Origin: Flavobacteriaceae bacterium
GTDB lineage: Bacteria > Bacteroidota > Bacteroidia > Flavobacteriales > Flavobacteriaceae
Assembly (NCBI GenBank): GCA_019090365.1
Contig: JAHRWC010000227.1
Location: 1 to 5,735, forward strand
Reading direction: 5' to 3'
Length of the DNA stretch: 5,735 nt
Position 1 is the first letter of the stretch; the number at the start of each line of letters is the position of its first letter. The notes beneath the pieces are model-generated. The model was not told the origin of the DNA and did no database searches. It saw nothing but the letters and a program-made list of their open reading frames with translations. Position numbers and translations under genes: made by a program. This document shows positions 1 to 5,735 of this stretch, in pieces.

Positions 1-1478
1 AAAGCTTTAAAGCCAAACTCACATTCACCTCTTCTTATGATTGCGATTTTACCATTTATTGCTGCTCCATTTGTTATTGGATCACAAGCATCATAAGGAT
101 CAGTTGAAGCTCCAGAATTATCATCTTCAACAACTACAATATCTTCAGTTAATGGAGTTGTAGTAAGTGGTTCCCCAAAATTTCCTTCTTCACCTAAATA
201 TCCGCCTGCTAAAGGCCCATTATTTACAGTTAATAGGTTTCCTGCTGGAGGGTTCCATAAAAACATTTGCATTCTAGGATTAGATCCATCTGGAGGAGTA
301 GCGAAATTTGCATTGTTAGTTCCGCCTCCATCTTGTGCATCTGCATTTACACTATCACTACCATTTCCATTACCACTATAATTAAATTCCTGAAAGTTTC
401 CACTTTCTTCATCAAATCCATATTGATAGTACACATCGTGCATGATATTATTCCAGTAAAATAAATTTACTGTAGCAGCATCTAACATTTGTACTGGTGG
501 ATTATCGAAATCGTAAGGGAAATCAAAATTTAAACCAGCTCCACCATCAGGCATTGAACCAGAACCATTATTTCCATTGATGTCATCTTGAGCTAATACA
601 TTATTACCTCTTGTTGTAGTAAATTCTGCTCCAGCTACACCGTCAGTATCATGCCATCCAAAAGGAGAAGCATTTACATCTGCAGGATCAGCAACTAATT
701 CGTCAATTCCATGATTTGGACTTTCTAATGGCATTGGGAATACTCTGTATTGAGTTCCTCCTGCAGCATCAAAACTTATAGCTGCTTCGTTTTCTTCAGA
801 AAACAAAACACTTTTCTTAACTTCATTATGACTTAAGTTACTGTGTCCTGCTTCACCAAAACTACAGCTAACTACCCAGTCATTTGTATCTAATAAAACA
901 CCTGTAACAGCGTCAATACGCACATTGTAATAATGACTAGCGTCTAATAAATAGATGCTTAATTCCCAAGCTAATTTTAACGAGTTTTCTTGATCGAACT
1001 GATATACTAATTTAACAGGAATGTTTTCTAATGAAATTGACCCATTAGAATACACAAAAGAATGATTAGAATTTGTTTCTAATAAAGATAAGTTTGAAGG
1101 ATTTTGAATTCCTAATGAAGTAGCAGCTCTATTGATTGCAACCTCAGCAGTAATAACAGGGTTTGTAGTATTTACTTTCTCTGTTACATTTTGTACAAAC
1201 TTTAAATTTGCATTCACTACTGAATTATCTTTAATAGCAAAACTTGAAGTTGTATTAAAAATATCAATTCCTTGATACTGTTGTGTTACATATACATTAT
1301 GTAACTGCATGCTTTTTGAAAAACTTTGAGAAGAAATATCAAAATCTTCTACATCTTGAGCTTCAAGACCTAATTGTGTTCGGTTGTTGTTTAAATAGCT
1401 ATTTACATTCTGACTAAAATCTTGCGCGAATGCAAAATTGATAGTAAAAAAAGCTAATAAGTAAATAATTTTTTTCAT
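1..1478 (-). CDS. Secreted M36 (fungalysin-like) metallopeptidase with PA domain, N-terminal part
   Basis: Partial gene with 492 complete codons; the 3' end lies beyond the left edge. M36 enzymes are zinc endopeptidases exported as zymogens. Residues 1-18 form a signal peptide (MKKIIYLLAFFTINFAFA) with likely cleavage before Q19, which fixes the start. Residues about 40-95 look like an FTP propeptide (VYVTQQYQGIDIFN), and about 110-203 resemble a PepSY segment (LAWELSIYL, RIDAVTGVLLD). The M36 catalytic-domain N-terminal half follows, with YRVFPMPLESP (244-254), SPFGWHD (271-277), NLFYWNNIMHDVYY (338-351), NADAQDGGGTNNANFATPPD (378-397) and PRMQMFLW (401-408). From about residue 425 a protease-associated (PA) domain begins (INGKIAIIRRGECEFGFKA), with Cys464 and Cys486 as a possible disulfide. 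The zinc-binding HEXXH should follow but is not in view, so activity cannot be judged. Flavobacterial relatives usually end in a type IX secretion sorting domain; that end is also unseen. No frameshift was found. Confidence 0.9.
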   Translation of the reverse strand, partial: MKKIIYLLAFFTINFAFAQDFSQNVNSYLNNNRTQLGLEAQDVEDFDISSQSFSKSMQLHNVYVTQQYQGIDIFNTTSSFAIKDNSVVNANLKFVQNVTEKVNTTNPVITAEVAINRAATSLGIQNPSNLSLLETNSNHSFVYSNGSISLENIPVKLVYQFDQENSLKLAWELSIYLLDASHYYNVRIDAVTGVLLDTNDWVVSCSFGEAGHSNLSHNEVKKSVLFSEENEAAISFDAAGGTQYRVFPMPLESPNHGIDELVADPADVNASPFGWHDTDGVAGAEFTTTRGNNVLAQDDINGNNGSGSMPDGGAGLNFDFPYDFDNPPVQMLDAATVNLFYWNNIMHDVYYQYGFDEESGNFQEFNYSGNGNGSDSVNADAQDGGGTNNANFATPPDGSNPRMQMFLWNPPAGNLLTVNNGPLAGGYLGEEGNFGEPLTTTPLTEDIVVVEDDNSGASTDPYDACDPITNGAAINGKIAIIRRGECEFGFKA

Positions 1479-1532
1479 AGTTTTTTTAGGTTGATTAATA
1501 ATTAAGTTGTTTAGTTTTTTTGTGAAATTTTT

Positions 1533-1564
1533 CAAAAATAAGGGAAATCATTAAATAATGTTAA
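1533..1564 (-). promoter_or_regulatory. Candidate promoter of the M36 peptidase gene
   Basis: On the minus strand, 1540-1533 reads TATTTTTG, a full match to the Bacteroidota -7 consensus TAnnTTTG, 54 bp before the ATG. No TTG -33 element lies 17-23 bp upstream. Instead TTAACA (1564-1559) sits 18 bp upstream, followed after 4 bp by TTAATG. In such A+T-rich DNA a TAnnTTTG match can arise by chance, so confidence is low. If real, the peptidase is transcribed independently of dgt. Confidence 0.3.
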
Positions 1565-1583
1565 AAAATTTATGATTTTAACA
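1559..1583 (-). terminator. Weak A+T-rich hairpin after dgt, possible terminator
   Basis: TGTTAAAA (1559-1566) and TTTTAACA (1576-1583) form an 8-bp stem around a 9-nt loop, 17 bp beyond the dgt stop codon. The stem holds only one G-C pair and is not followed by a clean U-tract on the minus strand, so it is a poor intrinsic terminator. The left arm also overlaps the TTAACA motif noted upstream of the peptidase promoter candidate, which is an alternative role. Confidence 0.2.
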
Positions 1584-1599
1584 ACTGTAAATTTAATTA

Positions 1600-2940
1600 T
1601 TATAGATTTCCTTTAATTTTTTGAAATACTTGTAAGGCATTTCCATCGGTTAGACGTGAAATATAATTGCAACTTTCCATTAATAAAAAATAAAGATTTT
1701 CATCTTCTGAAAAATCATCTTTAATATTACTTAATATTAAATGATCATAATGTTGCATTTCATTGTTAAAATAATTTTCACAGGAAGTGGTTATTGCATC
1801 TAATAATGTTTTTAAAATAGCATACCCTGCAATTTCTTTATCCACTACTTCTTTACTTTTATAAATATTATTAATACTAATTTTAATAATATCATCGATT
1901 TGAGCTTTAAACTTACTTTTATCAAGTAATGCTTCTGAAAAATTACCTTTTAATATTTCTTCTTCATTTTCAATGAATATCTGAACTGCTTCAGTAATTA
2001 ATGTGTTAATTGCTAGAGACCTTAGATAAGCTAAACGATCTGAAACTTTAGATAGACTTGCGTATTTTTCTGAATTGATTCGGTTTTTTACTAATTTAAT
2101 TAAATATTCTAAGGCAAATTCTTCTTCAATTACACCTAAATTAATACCGTCTTCAAAATCAATTATCGTATAACAAATATCATCTGCAGCTTCAACTAAA
2201 TAAGCTAATGGATGCCTGCAATAACTTAAATCTGTAGCACCTCCTCGCTTTATAAGACCTAATTCATCAGCAACTTCATTAAAGAATTTAGTATCACACT
2301 GAAACACTCCAAACTTTTTATCTGCGATATGTTTTGTTGGCTTTTTAGGAAGAGATTCTTTAGGGTATTTCATAAAGGCACCTAAAGTTGCATATGATAA
2401 ACGCAAACCTCCAGTTACTCCATTTTTAGATTCAGTTAATATTTTAAATCCATTGGCATTTCCTTCAAAATCTATAAGGTCTTGATATTCTTTTTCAGTT
2501 AAAGCTTTTTTAAATCGTTTTCCTTTTCCTTTTGAAAAGTAACTACCAATTGCTTTTTCTCCACTATGACCAAAAGGAGGATTCCCAATATCATGTGCTA
2601 AAGCTGCAGCAGCCACAATGGCCCCAAAATCGTTTAAATGATAGCCATGAATCGTATGCAATTGAGGATGTTTTTCGAGTATAGCTTTACCTACCATTCT
2701 ACCTAAAGATCGTCCAACAACGGAAACTTCCAAACTATGGGTTAATCGAGTATGAACAAATGAAGTTTTTGACAAAGGAATTACTTGCGTTTTATCTTGA
2801 AGACTTCTAAAAGCAGAAGAAAAAATAATTCGATCGTAATCAACTTCAAATCCTAAGCGAGTATCATCTTGTTCAATACGTAACCTTTTGTTAACGTCAC
2901 CTTGCTTACGCAAAGACAGTAGTTGCTCCCATTTCATCAT
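1600..2940 (-). CDS. dgt: Deoxyguanosinetriphosphate triphosphohydrolase (dGTPase)
   Basis: Complete, 446 aa. Dgt hydrolyses dGTP to deoxyguanosine and tripolyphosphate in the cytoplasm, helping to set dNTP pools; some members are allosteric and accept several dNTPs. The HD-domain metal ligands are visible: His68 in HTRLTHSLEV, His116-Asp117 in AHDIGNPPFGH, and Asp253 or Asp254 in EAADDICY. His125 matches the catalytic His126 of E. coli Dgt. Other matches to E. coli Dgt are FRSLQDKTQV (44-53), FEGNANG (158-164), DFEDGI (261-266) and YISRLTDGNA (426-435), so the whole protein aligns and is not truncated, although E. coli Dgt is longer (about 505 aa). The start is ATGATG (2940-2935) with no Shine-Dalgarno; either Met is possible and the choice changes one residue. 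It is divergent from the receptor gene and probably monocistronic or loosely linked to the peptidase gene 121 bp downstream. Confidence 0.96.
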   Translation of the reverse strand: MMKWEQLLSLRKQGDVNKRLRIEQDDTRLGFEVDYDRIIFSSAFRSLQDKTQVIPLSKTSFVHTRLTHSLEVSVVGRSLGRMVGKAILEKHPQLHTIHGYHLNDFGAIVAAAALAHDIGNPPFGHSGEKAIGSYFSKGKGKRFKKALTEKEYQDLIDFEGNANGFKILTESKNGVTGGLRLSYATLGAFMKYPKESLPKKPTKHIADKKFGVFQCDTKFFNEVADELGLIKRGGATDLSYCRHPLAYLVEAADDICYTIIDFEDGINLGVIEEEFALEYLIKLVKNRINSEKYASLSKVSDRLAYLRSLAINTLITEAVQIFIENEEEILKGNFSEALLDKSKFKAQIDDIIKISINNIYKSKEVVDKEIAGYAILKTLLDAITTSCENYFNNEMQHYDHLILSNIKDDFSEDENLYFLLMESCNYISRLTDGNALQVFQKIKGNL

Positions 2941-2960
2941 ATGTAATACAATTTAATTTG

Positions 2961-2989
2961 CAAGATACTATTTTCAGAATGTTAAGCAA
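2961..2989 (-). promoter_or_regulatory. Candidate dgt promoter (TTG-N19-TATCTTG)
   Basis: Reading the minus strand, TTG (2989-2987) is followed after 19 bp by TATCTTG (2967-2961). This spacing fits the Bacteroidota primary-sigma pattern of TTG, 17-23 bp, then TAnnTTTG, but the -7 element is one T short of consensus. It would place transcription start a few bases downstream and give a very short leader before the ATG at 2940. The imperfect -7 and A+T-rich context keep confidence low. Confidence 0.3.
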
Positions 2990-3000
2990 TGAAAAAATAA

Positions 3001-3030
3001 TTGTTACCCATTAACCTTAAGATAACCTTG
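3001..3030 (+). promoter_or_regulatory. Alternative constitutive promoter for the receptor gene
   Basis: TTG (3001-3003), 19 bp, then TAACCTTG (3023-3030) matches TTG-N17-23-TAnnTTTG with one mismatch. It would give a leader of about 75 nt before the receptor ATG. This competes with reading the same bases as regulator half-sites, since the -7 element coincides with the second TAACCTT repeat. Both could be true if the regulator acts as a repressor here. Confidence 0.3.
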
Positions 3031-3060
3031 TTTTCACATTCATATAATTTCTAGTTAACA
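3011..3060 (+). promoter_or_regulatory. Pho-box-like array of 11-bp-phased half-sites
   Basis: TAACCTT occurs exactly twice, at 3012-3018 and 3023-3029, separated by 4 bp (11-bp period). Continuing in the same phase, hexamers at 3011, 3022, 3033, 3044 and 3055 read TTAACC, ATAACC, TTCACA, ATAATT and TTAACA. Direct repeats of about 6-7 bp every 11 bp on one DNA face are the hallmark of PhoB/PhoP and other OmpR-family response regulators; the Bacillus PhoP half-site is TTAACA-like. The last half-site ends 20 bp before a -7-like element, where a -33 box would otherwise sit, which suits an activator. The fourth half-site is weak, and the identity of the regulator is inference. Confidence 0.4.
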
Positions 3061-3080
3061 CTATGGAAATAAGTTGGAGG

Positions 3081-3088
3081 TTTCTTTG
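3081..3088 (+). promoter_or_regulatory. -7-like element upstream of the receptor gene
   Basis: TTTCTTTG differs from the Bacteroidota -7 consensus TAnnTTTG only at the second base. It lies 23 bp before the receptor ATG, giving a short leader. No TTG -33 box is correctly spaced upstream; instead the TTAACA half-site ends at 3060. A weak core promoter with a regulator site in place of -33 would fit activation, but a chance match is possible. Confidence 0.3.
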
Positions 3089-3111
3089 TCGCAAGAAATT
3101 ATAATAAAATA

Positions 3112-5735
3112 ATGAAAAAACTTTTTACCCTATTTCTAATAGGATTTGTACAATTAACTTTTAGTCAAAACTCAAGTTCGATTGTAGGGCAATTAACCGA
3201 TAAAGATTATAATAATGAGCCACTTGCTTTTGCAAATATTATTATTAAAGGAACAGCCACAGGAACTACATCTGATATTGATGGACTTTATGCTTTAAAT
3301 AATATTCAACCTGGCTCTTATACTTTAGTTATTAGTTTTCTTGGTTATGATACTATTGAAATTGCTGAAGTAAATGTTGTACCCAATAAAATTACAACAG
3401 TTAATGTTGCTCTTAGTGCTAATGCTGCCTCTTTGGATCAAGTAATTATTAAAACTACCACAAAAAAAGAAAGCGAAGTTGCTTTATTATTAGAACAGAA
3501 AAAAGCTGTTATTATAAAAGAAAGTATCGGTAGCGAAGAGCTTTCTAGAAAAGGAATTAGTGATGCAGCTGTTGCAGTATCAAAAATTGCTGGTGTATCA
3601 AAACAAGAAGGTGGTAATAATGTGTATGTACGTGGTTTGGGTGATCGTTATCTAAACACAACTTATAATGGCCTTTCATTACCTTCTAATGATATTGAAA
3701 AGAAGAATATCGATTTAAGTTTATTTACTTCAGATATTATTCAAAATGTATCTATTAGTAAGGCATATACTTCAAATTTTTACGGCGATTTTACAGCTGG
3801 AAATGTAAACATTCTTTCTAAAGACTATTCTGGCAAGGGGTTTATTGAAACTACAATTTCAACTGGAATGAACACAAGATCTTCAGGAAAAGATTTTGTA
3901 AGAAATGAAGGAACTGGATATTTTGGTTTTTACAAACGTTATAATAATGATCCTTTTGCTGTAATTCTATCGCATGGCGTTGACCCTGTAAATGCTGGAA
4001 ATCCTATTAATATTTCTGGAACACTTTCAGGTGGAGCTTCTCATTTATTCGAAAACAATTCAAAATTAAGTTTCTTTTTAACGGCTTCATTCGATAATGA
4101 TTTTGAATACAGAAAAGGAACAGCAGTAGATTTTACTACCGTTGAAAAAAAGAGGTTTCCAAATGCTGAAGAATACGAATATTCAACTACTACTTCAGCA
4201 ATGGCCAATTTAATTTACAAAGTAAATTCTAACCATAAGCTAAGCTATAATTCATTATTCATTAATAGTACAAATGATGAAGTTGGTTACTATGGAATAA
4301 ATGGTGAAGGATCTAATCGTGATGCAATCTTAAATACAGACAAAGGATTTTATCAAATGAATGCACAATTTGAGCAAGATCTAATTTTTGTAAATCAGAT
4401 AATGGGTTCTCATTCAATCGATGATAGTTTTAAAATAGATTGGGGTATTGGTTACAATAAAGTTTTTGCTCATCAACCAGATAGAAAGAGAATAAGTGTA
4501 GAAAATTATGATTATGCATTAGATAATGATGCTACTTCTACTGCATCATTTTTTAATAATATCGCTTACGATAACCAACGATATTTTCAAGATATTGAAG
4601 ATAAAGAACTTAATAGCCGTTTCAACATAAAGTATTCTGCTTCTGAAAAAATAGGTTTAAATTTTGGTTATAATGGAAGAACAAAAGAACGTTCTTTTAA
4701 AAATATACGATACGGTTACGATTTTATTGAGCCTAATACTCCTGTTTTAGATGTTCATAATTTAGATGCAATATTTAATGCTCAAAATTTAGGAACTGTA
4801 TATAACACAGAAGTTTTTAGACCAATAGATCCTGATGGCGGAATAGACAACACTAATTTTCCAGGCTTATATGAAAACACTTATCATGGAAAGTTAGACA
4901 TTCATGCACTCTATGTTAATTCTGAATTAAACTTAAATGATAAATGGCTTTTTGTTCCTGGAATTAGATTTGAAACTTTTAAACAAAACATTGAATACAA
5001 TGTAATAAACTTAACTTCAACGGATCCTGGATATAGAAACTCATATGAGAATTTTTTTCTGCCAAGTTTAAATGTTAGGTATAAATTATCGGATGATCAG
5101 AACTTACGTTTTTCATTTAGTAATACTGTATCCTTACCTGAATTTAAAGAAGTAGCTCCTTATGTATATGAAGATGTAACACAACGAATTGGTGGAAATC
5201 CAGATTTACTTAAAAACCCATCCTATTCTGAAGTATATAATATTGACCTTAAATATGAATGGTTCTTCGGAAAAAACGAACTCTTTTCTATCACAGCTTT
5301 TGCAAAGCAAATTAATGACCCAATAAATAAAGTAATTGCAAATGATGCAACTGGTACGCAACGTTATTTTAGAACTGGAGATAAAGCTGAAGTTTTTGGA
5401 GGCGAAATTGAAGTCCGTAAAAACCTTCTTTTAGATGAAGAGGAAGAAGCTAAACTTTCGGTCGGTTTCAATGCAACTTATATGCATACCCAACAAGATT
5501 TAAAAAGTTCGAATGGATTATTCTCCACAACATTTAATCGTTCAGAAGAAGAATTACAAGGTGCCTCTCCTCTCTTATTAAATGCAGATCTCTTTTATAG
5601 TCCAACTTTCAATAATTACAAACCTTCAATGAATATGGTATTCGCATATTTTTCTGATCGAATTGACGCGATCGGTTCAGGGCAATTAGGAAACATTATT
5701 GAAAAAGGAATTCCGACGTTGAACTTCATTTGGAA
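3112..5735 (+). CDS. TonB-dependent outer-membrane receptor with CarboxypepD_reg-like domain, C-terminus cut off
   Basis: Partial gene with 874 complete codons and no internal stop; only the last strands of the barrel should be missing. Such receptors are outer-membrane beta-barrels that import ligands using TonB-ExbBD energy. Residues 1-18 are a signal peptide (MKKLFTLFLIGFVQLTFS) with cleavage before Q19. About 23-103 form a carboxypeptidase-regulatory-like beta-sandwich (SDIDGLYALNNIQPGSYTL). LDQVIIKT (108-115) is the usual linker and possible TonB-box region. The plug runs from about 130 to 237, with SIGSEELSRKGISDA, VYVRGLGDRY (171-180) and NVSISKAY. The barrel follows, including the conserved LPEFKEVAPY (from 675) and GGNPDL (694-699). 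The start is firm: an in-frame stop at 3070-3072 lies upstream with no other start codon between. The ATG follows ATAATAAAATA and has no Shine-Dalgarno. No SusD partner is in view and the ligand is unknown; the upstream Pho-box-like array hints at a phosphate-related ligand, which is inference. Confidence 0.93.
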   Translation, partial: MKKLFTLFLIGFVQLTFSQNSSSIVGQLTDKDYNNEPLAFANIIIKGTATGTTSDIDGLYALNNIQPGSYTLVISFLGYDTIEIAEVNVVPNKITTVNVALSANAASLDQVIIKTTTKKESEVALLLEQKKAVIIKESIGSEELSRKGISDAAVAVSKIAGVSKQEGGNNVYVRGLGDRYLNTTYNGLSLPSNDIEKKNIDLSLFTSDIIQNVSISKAYTSNFYGDFTAGNVNILSKDYSGKGFIETTISTGMNTRSSGKDFVRNEGTGYFGFYKRYNNDPFAVILSHGVDPVNAGNPINISGTLSGGASHLFENNSKLSFFLTASFDNDFEYRKGTAVDFTTVEKKRFPNAEEYEYSTTTSAMANLIYKVNSNHKLSYNSLFINSTNDEVGYYGINGEGSNRDAILNTDKGFYQMNAQFEQDLIFVNQIMGSHSIDDSFKIDWGIGYNKVFAHQPDRKRISVENYDYALDNDATSTASFFNNIAYDNQRYFQDIEDKELNSRFNIKYSASEKIGLNFGYNGRTKERSFKNIRYGYDFIEPNTPVLDVHNLDAIFNAQNLGTVYNTEVFRPIDPDGGIDNTNFPGLYENTYHGKLDIHALYVNSELNLNDKWLFVPGIRFETFKQNIEYNVINLTSTDPGYRNSYENFFLPSLNVRYKLSDDQNLRFSFSNTVSLPEFKEVAPYVYEDVTQRIGGNPDLLKNPSYSEVYNIDLKYEWFFGKNELFSITAFAKQINDPINKVIANDATGTQRYFRTGDKAEVFGGEIEVRKNLLLDEEEEAKLSVGFNATYMHTQQDLKSSNGLFSTTFNRSEEELQGASPLLLNADLFYSPTFNNYKPSMNMVFAYFSDRIDAIGSGQLGNIIEKGIPTLNFIW

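Larger units (their letters stand above)
1479..1599. other. Intergenic gap between dgt and the peptidase gene
   Basis: This 121-bp gap is very A+T-rich and contains no plausible gene. It lies downstream of dgt and upstream of the peptidase start, both on the minus strand. The bases just before the peptidase ATG read CCTAAAAAAACT on the minus strand, an A-rich leader without a Shine-Dalgarno sequence, as is usual in Bacteroidota. It also holds the weak hairpin and the promoter-like element listed separately. Confidence 0.7.
2941..3111. other. Divergent intergenic region between dgt and the receptor gene
   Basis: The region is 171 bp with no gene on either strand, and it must hold the start signals for both dgt (leftward) and the TonB receptor (rightward). 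The leftward half is plain A+T-rich sequence. The rightward half, 3001-3090, holds an unusual run of phased TTAACC/TTAACA-like repeats and -7-like elements, described in the separate entries. Confidence 0.75.

Noticed and set aside
267..464. Open reading frame of 65 codons on the plus strand
   Set aside because: It lies wholly inside and antisense to the M36 peptidase gene. Its product, rich in Ile, Ser and Thr with no recognisable domain, is a shadow of that coding sequence.
2980..3007. Minus-strand TTAACA (2985-2980) and GTAACA (3007-3002), starts 22 bp apart, as a second regulator array for dgt
   Set aside because: The intermediate 11-bp position reads TTTTTC and does not match. Two hexamers in A+T-rich DNA are too little to call a site.
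3072..3080. AGTTGGAGG as a Shine-Dalgarno sequence for the receptor gene
   Set aside because: It ends 31 bp before the ATG, and no in-frame start codon follows it closely. Flavobacteria rarely rely on Shine-Dalgarno pairing.
3112..5735. Possible frameshift or pseudogene in the receptor gene, given its long A runs such as ACCACAAAAAAAGAAAGC near 3460
   Set aside because: Codon-by-codon translation stays open from 3112 to the window end, and conserved plug and barrel motifs appear in the same frame on both sides of every A run.
1..5735. CRISPR array, insertion sequence, tRNA or rRNA, attachment site, riboswitch or other mobile or RNA element
   Set aside because: No regularly spaced long repeats, terminal inverted repeats, transposase or integrase motifs, tRNA-like cloverleaf or conserved RNA leader were recognised by eye. 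The gene content looks like ordinary chromosome.

Overview
The window comes from an A+T-rich bacterial genome of the phylum Bacteroidota, most likely a member of the Flavobacteriia. Three things point there. The right-hand gene is a TonB-dependent receptor with the carboxypeptidase-regulatory-like N-terminal domain typical of the phylum. The left-hand gene is a flavobacterial-type secreted M36 metallopeptidase. Start codons are preceded by A-rich tracts rather than Shine-Dalgarno sequences. No mobile element, CRISPR array, tRNA or rRNA is visible.

Layout: (1) 1-1478, minus strand, the N-terminal 492 codons of an exported fungalysin-like M36 metallopeptidase; its active site and C-terminus lie beyond the left edge. 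(2) 1479-1599, a short A+T-rich gap with a weak hairpin and a candidate promoter for the peptidase. (3) 1600-2940, minus strand, a complete 446-aa dGTP triphosphohydrolase (dgt). (4) 2941-3111, a 171-bp divergent intergenic region. It holds candidate promoters in both directions and an 11-bp-phased set of TTAACC/TTAACA-like half-sites resembling a Pho box. (5) 3112-5735, plus strand, the first 874 codons of a TonB-dependent outer-membrane receptor, cut by the right edge.

The two long genes at the edges are open throughout when translated by hand, with no internal stop or frameshift. Dgt is a cytoplasmic housekeeping enzyme of nucleotide balance. The peptidase and receptor act outside the cell and at the outer membrane, and nothing shows that the three form one pathway. 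The most interesting point is regulatory. The receptor promoter region carries an exact TAACCTT-N4-TAACCTT repeat with further half-sites in the same 11-bp phase, ending 20 bp before a -7-like element. That is the architecture expected of a promoter activated by a PhoB/OmpR-family regulator. The evidence is suggestive, and an alternative reading as an ordinary promoter also exists. I see no convincing sign of a wholly new system in this window.
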